This document shows positions 1 to 12,017 of a DNA stretch of 38,684 nt, in pieces (the first letter of the stretch is position 1; every line of letters starts with the position of its first letter). The translations under genes were made by a program, and so were the position numbers. Under the pieces are notes generated by a model. That model was not told the DNA's origin, made no database searches, and saw only the letters and a program-made list of their open reading frames with translations. Source of the stretch: Phycisphaerae bacterium (lineage in GTDB: Bacteria > Planctomycetota > Phycisphaerae > Phycisphaerales > SM1A02); NCBI GenBank assembly GCA_002705085.1, contig PAHO01000043.1, positions 1-38,684 of the forward strand. Direction: 5' to 3'.

Positions 1-2174
1 GCGGTTTCGGCCTCTTCGGCCTTTTCCTCGTCCTTCAACAAAGCCTTGCGGGACAACTTGATCCGGCCCGAATCATCCACATTGATGACCTTGACCTTGA
101 TCTTGTCGCCGACTTTGACCACGTTGTCCACCTTCTCGACGTAACCGTTGTCGAGTTCGGAGATGTGACACATGCCGTCGGTGCCCTGGGCGATTTCAAC
201 AAAGCAGCCAAAGTCCTTGACGGAGACGACCTTGCCTTCGTAGATCGAGCCAACCTTGACTTCTGCACAAAGGGCTTCCACCTCGGCTTGGCAAGCTTCA
301 CCGGCTTCGCCGTCGGTCGAAGCGATGACGACGGTGCCGTCATCATCCACGTCGATGGTTGCACCAGTGCGCTCTTGGATGGAGCGGATGGTCTTGCCGC
401 CGGGGCCAATCAACTTGCCGATCTTGTCGGGGTCGATGCGGACGGTGATGAGTCGCGGGGCGTACTGACTGAGTTCTTCGCGTGGTGCGGGGATGGCACC
501 TTCCATGGCTTCGATCAGTTCCAGACGACCTTCCTTGGCTTGGACAAAGATAGTTTCGATCTCGTCGAACCACAGGCCGCGGGCCTTGAGGTCAAGCTGA
601 ATGCCAGTGATGCCGTCACGGGTACCAGACACCTTGAAGTCCATCTCGCCGAAGAAGTCTTCTTCGCCAATGATGTCGGTGACGTGGGTGATGGTGCCGT
701 CGGCCGCGGTGAAGCGGCCCACCGAGATGCCAGCGCAGGTGGCAGTGATAGGCACGCCCGCATCCATCATGGCCAAGCAACCACCGCAGACGGACGCCAT
801 GGAAGACGAGCCGTTGGATTCGGTGATGTCCGAAACCACGCGGATGGTGTAGGGGAAATCTTCCGGATCGGGCAGGATGGCCAAGAGCGAACGCTCAGCG
901 AGGGCACCGTGGCCGACTTCACGGCGACCGGGACCCATGATCCGGCCGGCTTCGCCCACGCAGAAGGGCGGGAAGTTGTAGTGCAGGTAGAACTTCTTGG
1001 CGAATTCGGGAAGCAGACCGTCGATGATCTGCTCATCACGGCCGGTACCCAAGGTGCAAGAGACCAAGGATTGGGTCTCGCCCCGCTGGAACAAGGCTGA
1101 ACCGTGGGTGCGGGGGAACACGCTGGTCCGCATGTGCAGAGCCCGGATTTCCTTGGAAGAACGACCATCGGCCCGGGTGCCCGAGTCGTTGATCAGTTGC
1201 TGGGTCACCTTCTTCTCGAGGGTGCGGAAAGCTTCCTTGGCCATGCCAGCGTCTTTTTCCGCTTGCTTCACTTCGGCGTAGGAGCCGCCTTCGGGAATGG
1301 CAAAGCACGACTCGAGCATGCGATCGCGAATTTCACCGACCTTCTCGTTCCGCTCGGCCTTCGAATGGATCTTGCGAGCCTCGGTGAGGTCGGCGTGGGC
1401 AAAGCTCTTGACCTTTTCGACGATTTCGTCGGAAGGCAAGTTGAGGTTGCCCATGCGCTTTTCGGTGGTGCCACACTTCTCCATGAGCTCTTGCTGAAGC
1501 TCGAGAAGCGGCTTGATGCCTTCCTCGTAGCCAAACTTGATGGCGGCCAGGACGTCTTCGTCGGGGACTTCCGCGGCACCCACTTCGATCATGTTCACAC
1601 CGTCGGAGTGCCCGGAGACCAAGAGGTCCAAATCGGAGTATTCCATTTGGGACTGGGTGGGGTTGATCACGAAGGTCGCGCCGTCGTCGGTGATGATGCG
1701 GCCAACGCGGACGGTGCCCAAAGGACCTTGGAACGGCGCGTCGGTCAAGCACAAGGCGCAGGAAGCGCCCGATGAGGCCAGAGTATCGGTGTCGTTTTCA
1801 CCGTCGTGGCTCATCACAAAGCACTGGATTTGCACCTCGTCGATGAACCCATCGGGGAACAGAGGACGGATGGGTCGGTCCATGTTCCGCATGGTGAGGA
1901 TTTCTCGTTCGCTGGGAGCGCCTTCACGCTTGCGGAAGCCACCGGGATACTTGCCCGCAGCGGACATCTTTTCGCGGTAATCGCACTGCAGCGGGAAGAA
2001 ATCGAGGCCGGGACGAGGATTGGAACGGACGGCGGCGGTCAAAACGACCGATTCGCCGTAGGTCACCATCACAGCTCCACCAGCAAGGCGGGCGACTTCG
2101 CCGGTCTCGACGCGGAGGGTACGACCGCCAATTTCGCGTTCAACGACGACGGTTGGAATGTTGGTATCAGACAT
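1..2174 (-). CDS. pnp: Polyribonucleotide nucleotidyltransferase (PNPase), 3' end cut by window edge
   Basis: Phosphorolytic 3'-5' exoribonuclease of mRNA decay, acting in the cytoplasm as a trimer. From the ATG at 2174 the frame stays open to base 1, giving 724 complete codons without a stop. Two RNase PH-like domains are visible: the first holds the stretch FFPLQCDYREKMSAAGKYPG near residues 60-80. The second carries the catalytic-site stretch GEEDFFGEMDFKVSGTRDG, with the acidic pair expected for the family. A KH domain follows with its GxxG loop (KLIGPGGK), then an S1 domain ending in IKLSRKALL. The last visible residues form an acidic KDEEKAEEAET tail, so only a short tail is probably missing. 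It lies 244 bases downstream of rpsO on the same strand, the classic rpsO-pnp arrangement. Identification is secure; the true C-terminus is not visible. Confidence 0.97.
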   Translation of the reverse strand, partial: MSDTNIPTVVVEREIGGRTLRVETGEVARLAGGAVMVTYGESVVLTAAVRSNPRPGLDFFPLQCDYREKMSAAGKYPGGFRKREGAPSEREILTMRNMDRPIRPLFPDGFIDEVQIQCFVMSHDGENDTDTLASSGASCALCLTDAPFQGPLGTVRVGRIITDDGATFVINPTQSQMEYSDLDLLVSGHSDGVNMIEVGAAEVPDEDVLAAIKFGYEEGIKPLLELQQELMEKCGTTEKRMGNLNLPSDEIVEKVKSFAHADLTEARKIHSKAERNEKVGEIRDRMLESCFAIPEGGSYAEVKQAEKDAGMAKEAFRTLEKKVTQQLINDSGTRADGRSSKEIRALHMRTSVFPRTHGSALFQRGETQSLVSCTLGTGRDEQIIDGLLPEFAKKFYLHYNFPPFCVGEAGRIMGPGRREVGHGALAERSLLAILPDPEDFPYTIRVVSDITESNGSSSMASVCGGCLAMMDAGVPITATCAGISVGRFTAADGTITHVTDIIGEEDFFGEMDFKVSGTRDGITGIQLDLKARGLWFDEIETIFVQAKEGRLELIEAMEGAIPAPREELSQYAPRLITVRIDPDKIGKLIGPGGKTIRSIQERTGATIDVDDDGTVVIASTDGEAGEACQAEVEALCAEVKVGSIYEGKVVSVKDFGCFVEIAQGTDGMCHISELDNGYVEKVDNVVKVGDKIKVKVINVDDSGRIKLSRKALLKDEEKAEEAET

Positions 2175-2380
2175 TGCTGCCAGGACTCCATGCACCGTAG
2201 ACAACACGAACGTCAGTCCGTGGCCCGATGCGGGTTGGGGTCTTTCCGATTGGCGGAGGAAGGCAGAAGATGGGAGGCACCGGCGTATGCACGAGTTCGG
2301 TGCCTTGCATCCACTGCCTGCCGCTGCCGGCAAGACCAATGGGTTGGGCGATCGTCATCGACCAGAGGGTCAACAAAGAC

Positions 2381-2400
2381 GGGGAGGCCGTCGCCTCCCC
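2381..2400 (-). terminator. Perfect hairpin in the rpsO-pnp spacer (terminator or processing site)
   Basis: GGGGAGGC and GCCTCCCC form a perfect 8-bp stem around a 4-base loop, starting 18 bases after the rpsO stop codon. On the transcribed strand it is followed by GTCTTTGTTG, only moderately T-rich. It could therefore be a weak or partial intrinsic terminator that lets some transcription reach pnp. Alternatively it could be a structured processing site like those known between rpsO and pnp in enterobacteria. The structure is seen directly; its role is inferred. Confidence 0.6.
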
Positions 2401-2418
2401 GCAGGTGTTCTGGGTGAA

Positions 2419-2685
2419 TTACTTCCGCAAGCCGTGACGCTTGAGCACTTCTTGGTACTTGTCCGCGTTGGTGCGAGCGAGGTACCGCAAAAGTCGGTTG
2501 CGACGACCGACCAACATCTGGAGGCCGCGCTGCGTGTGGTAATCGTGCTTGTGGGCTTTCAAGTGCTCGGTGAGCCCCTGAATGCGACCGGTGAGGATGC
2601 CGATCTGAACTTCCGGAGATCCGGAGTCCGAGTCATGGCGACGAGCCTCTTCGATCTTGGTTTTATTTTCGGTGGAAATGGTCAT
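2419..2685 (-). CDS. rpsO: 30S ribosomal protein S15
   Basis: Primary 16S rRNA-binding protein of the small-subunit platform. The product is 88 residues, the usual S15 length, and shows the conserved family segments: DSGSPEVQIGILTGRI near residues 19-34, the HKHDYHTQRGLQMLVGRRNR region and the LLRYL stretch. It ends in LKRHGLRK. It reads towards pnp, from which it is separated by a strong hairpin. S15 is known in other bacteria to repress its own translation through its leader; no such leader fold was worked out here. Upstream lies the gyrB stop codon, 75 bases away on the same strand. Confidence 0.98.
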   Translation of the reverse strand: MTISTENKTKIEEARRHDSDSGSPEVQIGILTGRIQGLTEHLKAHKHDYHTQRGLQMLVGRRNRLLRYLARTNADKYQEVLKRHGLRK

Positions 2686-2760
2686 GTTTCGTTCTTATCC
2701 AAAATGCTGAACGGATCATTCTAGGAACACCCAAGGCCCGCTGCAAGCCTCTGAGAGGCA

Positions 2761-6190
<3,430 letters not shown>

Positions 6191-6204
6191 ACGGTCGCGC
6201 CGAC

Positions 6205-7449
6205 TCAATCCAAGAAATCGCCTGAGGCCAATCGCTCAGGGACATAGGTCTCGGTGACGTACGAAATTTCCTTGGTGATCAGCGATTCCACTTCCATTTT
6301 GAAGCCGTTCCGAAGCATCCGCTCGATCTCTTTTTTCCAAGGTCGGCGATCGGCGAACCATGGATAGGCCATGATTTCTTTGGCCCGCTTGATGTCCTTG
6401 TCATCCAACGCGATTTTGACGTCATCGGAGAGGCCGCATCGTTCGTAGTCGTCGGCACGGATCCCCAAAAACTTGGCTTCGGGCACCGCCAGTCGCTCGC
6501 TTTCAAAGGCCAAACTCATCGACCCTTGCTTGATCACGCTGTAGATGTAGTGCCCCCAAGGATCACAATCCAGAAGACAAATCACGGGCAAACCAAGTTC
6601 GGCATTCAATCGCTGCAGAAGTCGACGAACACCACGTGGAGGCTGTCCAGAGCCCTCCGTGAGGATGCAGTTGTGCTTTTCCCAAAAACGATCTTCGTTG
6701 AAGCGACTCCAGACCGTGTCTTTCTCGACATGAAGGACGAAATCGGCTTCACACTTCACGAACTCGATGACATCAGGCTCGCATATGGAGGGAATGGCAT
6801 ATCCACCGGTGCCCATTCGGCGGCAATCAATTTCATCGCCGGCATCTCGGACCGTGATGTTCCCAACCATCGTGCCACGCTTTTTGGCAAAGACGTGCAG
6901 TTCTTCGCGCAACGCTCCCAAGAGAACTTCCAAGTCCTGCAAGACGGTGTCGGATTCGTCCTGATCGCCGAATGTTTTCTCTTTGGCGCCCGCGATGGTG
7001 TGCAGGCCCTTGTAGTACATCCCCCGAAGGCTGAGGGTCTTGTCCTGCTCCAACAAATCCAACACCCCACGTTGCTGGAGCGTGGTCTGCATGAATTTCC
7101 TGGCTTGCCCAAGGTTGAACAGTTCTCGGATTTGAGTCCGATCACCCATGCGAAGGATACGCGCGGCCTCATCCCATTCGGTGTTGGAGTTTGCGCGTAC
7201 TGGAATCGTGAACTGGGGATCCTTTGCGGCCAACGCTTGTTTGGCAAGCCGGCCCGACTCTTTCAAAATGGCTTTACCAACGCCAGCATCACCCCCAGCA
7301 CCAGCTCTCCGGGTGGCTTTTTTGGCGGGCTTCTTCCGAAGCTTCTTCATTTTTTTGGCCACCACCGCAGGACTCGGAGCGGCGGCGCTGGTGGACCGAG
7401 CACTGGTCTTTTTTCGAGTGGTTTTGCGAACAGTCTTCTTCTTTGCCAC
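6205..7449 (-). CDS. top6A: DNA topoisomerase VI subunit A (Spo11/Top6A family)
   Basis: Catalytic subunit of the type IIB topoisomerase that cleaves both DNA strands through a tyrosine and relaxes supercoils or decatenates. The product is 414 residues. The winged-helix catalytic motif LRGMYYKG carries the tyrosine pair Y145/Y146. The Toprim fold shows a conserved Glu in HVEKDTVW (E242) and the acidic pair in LLDCDPWGHYIY (D294, D296). The first 50 or so residues form a Lys/Arg/Ala/Ser-rich basic tail absent from minimal archaeal Top6A, perhaps for DNA contact. The start is GTG, three bases after the subunit B stop codon, with AGGAG upstream inside subunit B, so the two are probably translationally coupled. 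Top6A is rare in bacteria. Identification rests on these motifs and on the adjacent B subunit. Confidence 0.93.
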   Translation of the reverse strand: MAKKKTVRKTTRKKTSARSTSAAAPSPAVVAKKMKKLRKKPAKKATRRAGAGGDAGVGKAILKESGRLAKQALAAKDPQFTIPVRANSNTEWDEAARILRMGDRTQIRELFNLGQARKFMQTTLQQRGVLDLLEQDKTLSLRGMYYKGLHTIAGAKEKTFGDQDESDTVLQDLEVLLGALREELHVFAKKRGTMVGNITVRDAGDEIDCRRMGTGGYAIPSICEPDVIEFVKCEADFVLHVEKDTVWSRFNEDRFWEKHNCILTEGSGQPPRGVRRLLQRLNAELGLPVICLLDCDPWGHYIYSVIKQGSMSLAFESERLAVPEAKFLGIRADDYERCGLSDDVKIALDDKDIKRAKEIMAYPWFADRRPWKKEIERMLRNGFKMEVESLITKEISYVTETYVPERLASGDFLD

Positions 7450-7452
7450 GGG

Positions 7453-9189
7453 TCATCGACTCCTTCGGGGCGATGCAGTGCCGAACAACGTGTCATCATC
7501 TGACACCTGCGGCTCGGAAGCGTTGTCCAAAATCAACACATTCGGATCCACCTTCCCTCGAGCGGCCGGTTCAATCACGTTCCCCTCATCATCAAGCTCA
7601 ATGTCAGCCGCTTCAGTGTGCCGCTGCGCGGTCATGGTCAGTGAAGACACCAAATCTTCTTGCACTTCCCCGGTGATGGCGGACAAATTGGCGGCGATCT
7701 CACCGATGTAACGATGGAACACATCCCGCCGCTCCGACTCTCGACGCATGCGATTGCGACGAGACAAATACCGCTTCAGATGCTGCCCGCACTTTTGCAG
7801 CGCCAACTTCATCTCTTTGGCAATCTCTTCGTGTTCGGCCACCGCTTCTTTGGCCGGGTTTGTGAACGGCACGGATGTCGATGCAACGTGGAGCAGAATC
7901 ACCAATGGGCCCACCGGGAGAGAACCACGAGGCTGGCTCAATCCGTAGCCCTTCCAAGCCACCTCCTGAACCGCACGGAAGCAAGCACACCCCGATTGCT
8001 GATAGATCAACGGGACCCGGTTCGCAAAGCGATAGACCACCGCTTGCTCGTCACCGGGCAGTTTTCCCCCGTAAGCGATGGCGGCTTCGACCAAAAAGGG
8101 TGACCCCCCCCAAACACTGGGGGAACGGGTTTCAGCCGCAAAGAACTCCGCCCCAATCTCCTTGGACAGCCCGCGGAGGAGATTCTTTGCGTCAATCGGA
8201 GCCAAGCAATCGGTCGATGGTGCCATGAACTTGGTGGCCAACATCTCTTCGTGCATTTTGACGATGGCCGGATGTTCAACACTGGCGACCCAACTTTGGG
8301 GCGTCAATTTGGCGGCGGCGGTCACCGTCTTCACCTTGGCTGGGCTGAAGCGACTGAATTCCTTGTTGAAAAAGCCGCCCAGTTTCTTCTCTGGTGTTTT
8401 TTTCAACATGCGTTCTAGGTCACCCAATTCGACACCGTGGGGATGCGGATCTATTTCTTTGGTGGCCGGAGGAAGTTCGTCGCTTGATCGCTCGAACAGG
8501 AAAACCTCACCTGAAGGCGCGCGCCATTCGATTTCAGCGTGGGGATTGGCAATCGCCGTTTGCTCCAAATACGCATCGACCGACTGGCGACCTTTCTTGT
8601 GGACCGCTTTCATCGGAATTTCGATGTGCACCCCAGTGCCATCTGGGAACCAATCTTTGGTATCCGTGAACTCACGCTCCTCCAAAATCTCAGCGCAGTT
8701 CCGTTCCACATCGATCTTCAAGATCACTTCGAAAGCTGGCTTCTTAGGCTGAGGCTTGCTGACCACTCGAACGGGCTGGCCGGTGGTTTTGAGGCCGTAC
8801 ATGCCGGCGGCGGAGATGCCGATCCCCTGCTGGCCGCGGGTTTGTTGCACACGGTGGAACTTCGATCCATAGAGCAGTTGAGCGAAGACCCCGTCGATCG
8901 ATTTTCTTGGGATCCCAGGACCGTTGTCACGGATGATGAGCTTGAGCACATCTTGTTCGGCCAAGGGGATGGTTTGGACCAACAAGTTGGGCAGGATCCC
9001 AAACTCTTCACACGCATCGAGTGCGTTATCCACGCCCTCTTTGACCGCGGTCACCAGCGCCTTTTGCTTGCTGTTGAACCCCAGTTGGGCGATGTTCCGA
9101 TCGAAGTACTCACTGATATTGGCTTGGCGGTGCTGGCTCGCCATGCGTTCAGCATCCGAACGTCGTGAATTCGCTTTCTTCTTGGCCAT
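7453..9189 (-). CDS. top6B: DNA topoisomerase VI subunit B (GHKL ATPase)
   Basis: ATPase and transducer subunit of topoisomerase VI, expected to form an A2B2 heterotetramer with the next gene. The product is 578 residues from the ATG at 9189, which has AAGGAG about 11 bases upstream. The GHKL motifs are EGVDNALDAC (E51, N55), RDNGPGIP (D88) and GQQGIGISAAGMYG. The helix-two-turn-helix and transducer regions follow, with the late segment HVASTSVPFTNPAKEAVAEH typical of the transducer and its ATP-contacting lysine. An open frame continues upstream to 9288, but it overlaps the divergent dehydrogenase start and lacks family features. The N-terminus begins MAKKK and is basic, as in the partner. 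The stop lies three bases before the subunit A start. Confidence 0.93.
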   Translation of the reverse strand: MAKKKANSRRSDAERMASQHRQANISEYFDRNIAQLGFNSKQKALVTAVKEGVDNALDACEEFGILPNLLVQTIPLAEQDVLKLIIRDNGPGIPRKSIDGVFAQLLYGSKFHRVQQTRGQQGIGISAAGMYGLKTTGQPVRVVSKPQPKKPAFEVILKIDVERNCAEILEEREFTDTKDWFPDGTGVHIEIPMKAVHKKGRQSVDAYLEQTAIANPHAEIEWRAPSGEVFLFERSSDELPPATKEIDPHPHGVELGDLERMLKKTPEKKLGGFFNKEFSRFSPAKVKTVTAAAKLTPQSWVASVEHPAIVKMHEEMLATKFMAPSTDCLAPIDAKNLLRGLSKEIGAEFFAAETRSPSVWGGSPFLVEAAIAYGGKLPGDEQAVVYRFANRVPLIYQQSGCACFRAVQEVAWKGYGLSQPRGSLPVGPLVILLHVASTSVPFTNPAKEAVAEHEEIAKEMKLALQKCGQHLKRYLSRRNRMRRESERRDVFHRYIGEIAANLSAITGEVQEDLVSSLTMTAQRHTEAADIELDDEGNVIEPAARGKVDPNVLILDNASEPQVSDDDTLFGTASPRRSR

Positions 9190-9275
9190 CCGTGGCAAGG
9201 CTCCTTCCAGAAGAGAATGCGGGTCCGTCCGCGCGAGCAGCATACTCCCCCGAGCAAGAAACCTAAGATTTCCCC

Positions 9276-10184
9276 ATGACACCTCCACGAATCGGCTGGA
9301 TTGGGACCGGGGTCATGGGCCATGCCATGGCCCATCGACTCCTGCACGCTGGGTACCCACTCAAAGTCCACACCCGCACCAAAGCCAAGGCCCGACCCCT
9401 GCTCGAGGCCGGGGCCGACTGGGCCGAGACGCCTGCTGATGCGGCAAATGACACCGCCATCTGCTGCTCGATCGTTTCGCTGCCCACAGACGTGGAGCAA
9501 GTGCACTTGGGGGAGCACGGGACCCTGCAAGCCCCGACCAAGCCCCAGATCCTGATCGACTTCACCACCTCCTCGCCGGGGTTGGCCGAACGCCTTGCCG
9601 AACGGGCCACAGCGCATGGGACCATGGCCTTGGACGCACCGGTTTCCGGCGGTGACATTGGAGCACGGGATGGCCGACTTTCCATCATGGTCGGGGGCCC
9701 GGAGGAGGGCTTTCTCCAGGCTGAACCTCTGTTCGAGCACCTGGGCTCGACCATCGTCCACCATGGGGCTCCAGGGGCAGGCCAAAGAGCCAAACTGGTC
9801 AATCAAATTCTGGTCGCCGGCGGCATGTTGGGCCTCGCGGAAGCCATGGCCTTTTCGGAGCAATCTGGGCTGGCCTACGACCGGGTTTTGCGGTCTGTTT
9901 CCGCCGGAGCCGCCGGATCTTGGGCGGTTGACCATCTTGCCCCTCGAGTGGCCAAAGGAGACTTCGCCCCTGGGTTCTTTGTGGCCCACCTGAAAAAAGA
10001 TCTGGGGCTGGTTTTGGAAGCCGGGGAAGACCTCGGGCTCCCCCTTCCCACCATGCAATTGGCCTTCAGGGCCTATCAGGCGTTGTCTGAAAATGGCATG
10101 GATGCGCTGGGCACCCAAGCCCTCGCCGGGGTCGTCTCCGGAAAGCTTGGTGAGGTTCCAGGATTTTCTCCATATCACTCTTGA
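9276..10184 (+). CDS. NAD(P)-dependent beta-hydroxyacid dehydrogenase (3-hydroxyisobutyrate dehydrogenase family)
   Basis: Oxidoreductase of the 6-phosphogluconate/3-hydroxyisobutyrate dehydrogenase family, 302 residues, a normal length. The Rossmann motif is GWIGTGVMGHAM at residues 7-18. The substrate-binding signature DAPVSGGDIGARDG begins at residue 120. The catalytic lysine lies in GQRAKLVNQ (K173, with N176). The C-terminal helical domain carries HLKKDLGL. The substrate could be 3-hydroxyisobutyrate, tartronate semialdehyde or another short 2- or 3-hydroxyacid; the sequence does not decide. It is divergent from topoisomerase VI with an 86-base shared upstream region, and a DUF151 protein follows 87 bases downstream on the same strand. 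Confidence 0.9.
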   Translation: MTPPRIGWIGTGVMGHAMAHRLLHAGYPLKVHTRTKAKARPLLEAGADWAETPADAANDTAICCSIVSLPTDVEQVHLGEHGTLQAPTKPQILIDFTTSSPGLAERLAERATAHGTMALDAPVSGGDIGARDGRLSIMVGGPEEGFLQAEPLFEHLGSTIVHHGAPGAGQRAKLVNQILVAGGMLGLAEAMAFSEQSGLAYDRVLRSVSAGAAGSWAVDHLAPRVAKGDFAPGFFVAHLKKDLGLVLEAGEDLGLPLPTMQLAFRAYQALSENGMDALGTQALAGVVSGKLGEVPGFSPYHS

Positions 10185-10271
10185 ATCCGAGAGGCGAACT
10201 CGCAACACTTCAATCTGGGTAGGGGTTCTGGTGGATCCCTTGGTATTTTTGGATGGGACAGGGGGTCTCAA

Positions 10272-10700
10272 ATGGACGCAATTCGCGTCGAAATTGCCAA
10301 ACTCCTGATCCGCACTGAGGCGGAACTGCAAGACCTCGTTTTGATCGAACGAGAAGGCGGCCGCACCATCCATATGTCCATTGGTTTGTTCGAAGCTGCC
10401 GCCATCCGCCGCCGCTTGGCCAACGAACCGGTCTCCCGCCCCCAAACCCACGACCTGCTGGACCACACCATTGCCGCTCTGGACGCACGCCCCCACCACG
10501 TCCTGATTCGTGATGAACGGAACGGTGTGTTCTTTGCCGATCTGGTGCTCGATCGACACGGCGAACAGGTGGTGGTCGATGCCCGACCTTCAGATGCCTT
10601 GGCCCTGTGCTGCACATTGAATTTGCCGATCTATGCCGATGCTGAAATGTTGGAACGGCTCGAGATCGAAAGACGGCTCCTCGCCGCACCCACCAGTTGA
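10272..10700 (+). CDS. DUF151 / bifunctional nuclease-family protein
   Basis: Small 142-residue protein of the DUF151 (BFN) family. Plant members are reported to have nuclease activity; in bacteria the role is mostly unassigned. Diagnostic stretches are HMSIGLFEAAAI (residues 34-45), RPQTHDLLDHTI, a central strand pair (NGVFFADLVLDRHG) and VVVDARPSDALALCC near residues 99-113. The ATG at 10272 follows a GGGGG run by five bases. It precedes truD by 60 bases on the same strand, so the two may be co-transcribed. Family assignment is firm; the biochemical function is not shown by the sequence. Confidence 0.85.
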   Translation: MDAIRVEIAKLLIRTEAELQDLVLIEREGGRTIHMSIGLFEAAAIRRRLANEPVSRPQTHDLLDHTIAALDARPHHVLIRDERNGVFFADLVLDRHGEQVVVDARPSDALALCCTLNLPIYADAEMLERLEIERRLLAAPTS

Positions 10701-10760
10701 ACCAGCCTATTCTCCTTGCAGCACAGACTGCATTGCTCGAGGAAAGGCGATTGCTGCGCG

Positions 10761-12017
10761 ATGGATCTCATCTCCCAACTCAAAAGTCAACCGCCCGGAT
10801 CAACCTTTCGGCTCTTTGAACAGGGCATTGGTGGACGCATCAAGGTTCGACCAGAAGATTTCCAAGTCGAAGAAATCCCTTGGCGTGACCCCACCGGTGA
10901 AGGCGACCACTTGCACCTTTTCGTGGAAAAGAGAGCCACCAGCCACGGGGAGCTGATGGCCATCCTTGCGAAAACGGTTGGCTGCAACGCGCGGGATGTT
11001 GGATACGCAGGTATGAAGGACAAGGCCGCTGTGACCCGACAATGGGTCAGCCTCCCGGCCCATCTGGCCGACGCCGCCCCCCACCTCAACCATGAGCGGG
11101 TGCGATTGCTCGGCACCATTCGATCCGATCGGGCCTTGCGGCGAGGTGACCTGCGTGGCAACCGGTTCATCATCAAAATCCGAGATGCTGATCCCCTGAA
11201 AGCCCCATCCGCAGGTCGCATGCTGCAACGCATTGAGCGTGAGGGTCTACCCGCGTTTTACGGTCCACAGCGATTCGGGTACCGCCAAAACAACCACCGG
11301 TTGGGGGCGGCGCTGTTGACGGAGTCTTGGCCAGAGGCACTTGATGAATTGCTCGGGCCAAGCGATGGCAACCACCCCCCCGACCAAACGGCCTTGCGTG
11401 AAGCTTGGGTAAGCCAGGATGAAGATGTCCTCCGCTCGGGCTGGCCGTCTTCCCAACGCTTCGAGATGTTGGCTTCCCGCAAATGGCTGAAGCACCGAGA
11501 TCCAGAGAAAGCAGTGCGCGCCGGGGGCCGCACCACCCTCAATTTCCTCACCAGTGCGTTCTCATCCTTCTTGTTCAACCGAATGCTTGAAGAGCGGTGC
11601 CGACTGGGCTTGCTGCACGAGGAACAACCTGGAGATCTCACCGTCGACCCACTGAAAAAATCACCATTGCCGGTGGCCGATGGTGGCATTGCCAGCGCCC
11701 TCTTTTGGGGGCGCGATGCTGAACTGGCCAAAGGGGTCCAAGGCGAGATTGAACAACAAGTCCTTGCGAAGTATCAGTTGGCCCCCAGTTGGCTGGAAAG
11801 CACTTGGGTACCGCGGGCCGAACGGCGGCCGCTGCGATTTCATGTGTCCGACCCTGGGGTCGAAGGCGGCTTTGATGAACACGGTGGCTACATCGAACTC
11901 CGGTTCACTCTCCCCCGCGGCATGTTTGCCACTGTGGTGGCGGCAGAAATTCTTGGTCCAGACGAGCACCGCTCATCGGATGAAGATCAAAGCAACCCCA
12001 AAGCACCCAGCGCGTGA
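10761..12017 (+). CDS. truD: tRNA pseudouridine(13) synthase TruD
   Basis: Converts U13 of certain tRNAs to pseudouridine. The product is 418 residues from the ATG at 10761. The start at MDLISQLKS was chosen because a TTG 45 bases upstream would add an atypical Cys-rich leader. The family motif GYAGMKDKAAVTRQW carries catalytic Asp at residue 87. The N-terminal segment IKVRPEDFQVEEIP and the FYGPQRFGYRQNNH stretch are typical of TruD, as is the inserted TRUD domain containing RSGWPSSQRFEML. The last 31 bases overlap the convergent HAD phosphatase gene, so the C-terminal residues are encoded opposite another protein's C-terminus. Confidence 0.95.
   Translation: MDLISQLKSQPPGSTFRLFEQGIGGRIKVRPEDFQVEEIPWRDPTGEGDHLHLFVEKRATSHGELMAILAKTVGCNARDVGYAGMKDKAAVTRQWVSLPAHLADAAPHLNHERVRLLGTIRSDRALRRGDLRGNRFIIKIRDADPLKAPSAGRMLQRIEREGLPAFYGPQRFGYRQNNHRLGAALLTESWPEALDELLGPSDGNHPPDQTALREAWVSQDEDVLRSGWPSSQRFEMLASRKWLKHRDPEKAVRAGGRTTLNFLTSAFSSFLFNRMLEERCRLGLLHEEQPGDLTVDPLKKSPLPVADGGIASALFWGRDAELAKGVQGEIEQQVLAKYQLAPSWLESTWVPRAERRPLRFHVSDPGVEGGFDEHGGYIELRFTLPRGMFATVVAAEILGPDEHRSSDEDQSNPKAPSA

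Noticed and set aside
165-1100. Long plus-strand open frame opposite pnp
   Set aside because: It lies entirely antisense to a secure PNPase frame and its translation has no recognisable family features; it is a by-product of GC-rich codon usage.
2747-2759. Small inverted repeat GCCTC-TGA-GAGGC just after the gyrB stop codon
   Set aside because: The stem is only 5 bp and has no following T-run on the minus strand, so it is too weak to call a terminator.
9051-10559. 502-codon minus-strand open frame across the topoisomerase VI start and the dehydrogenase
   Set aside because: It is antisense to the dehydrogenase and the DUF151 gene, which both have intact family motifs, and it runs into topoisomerase VI B in the wrong frame.
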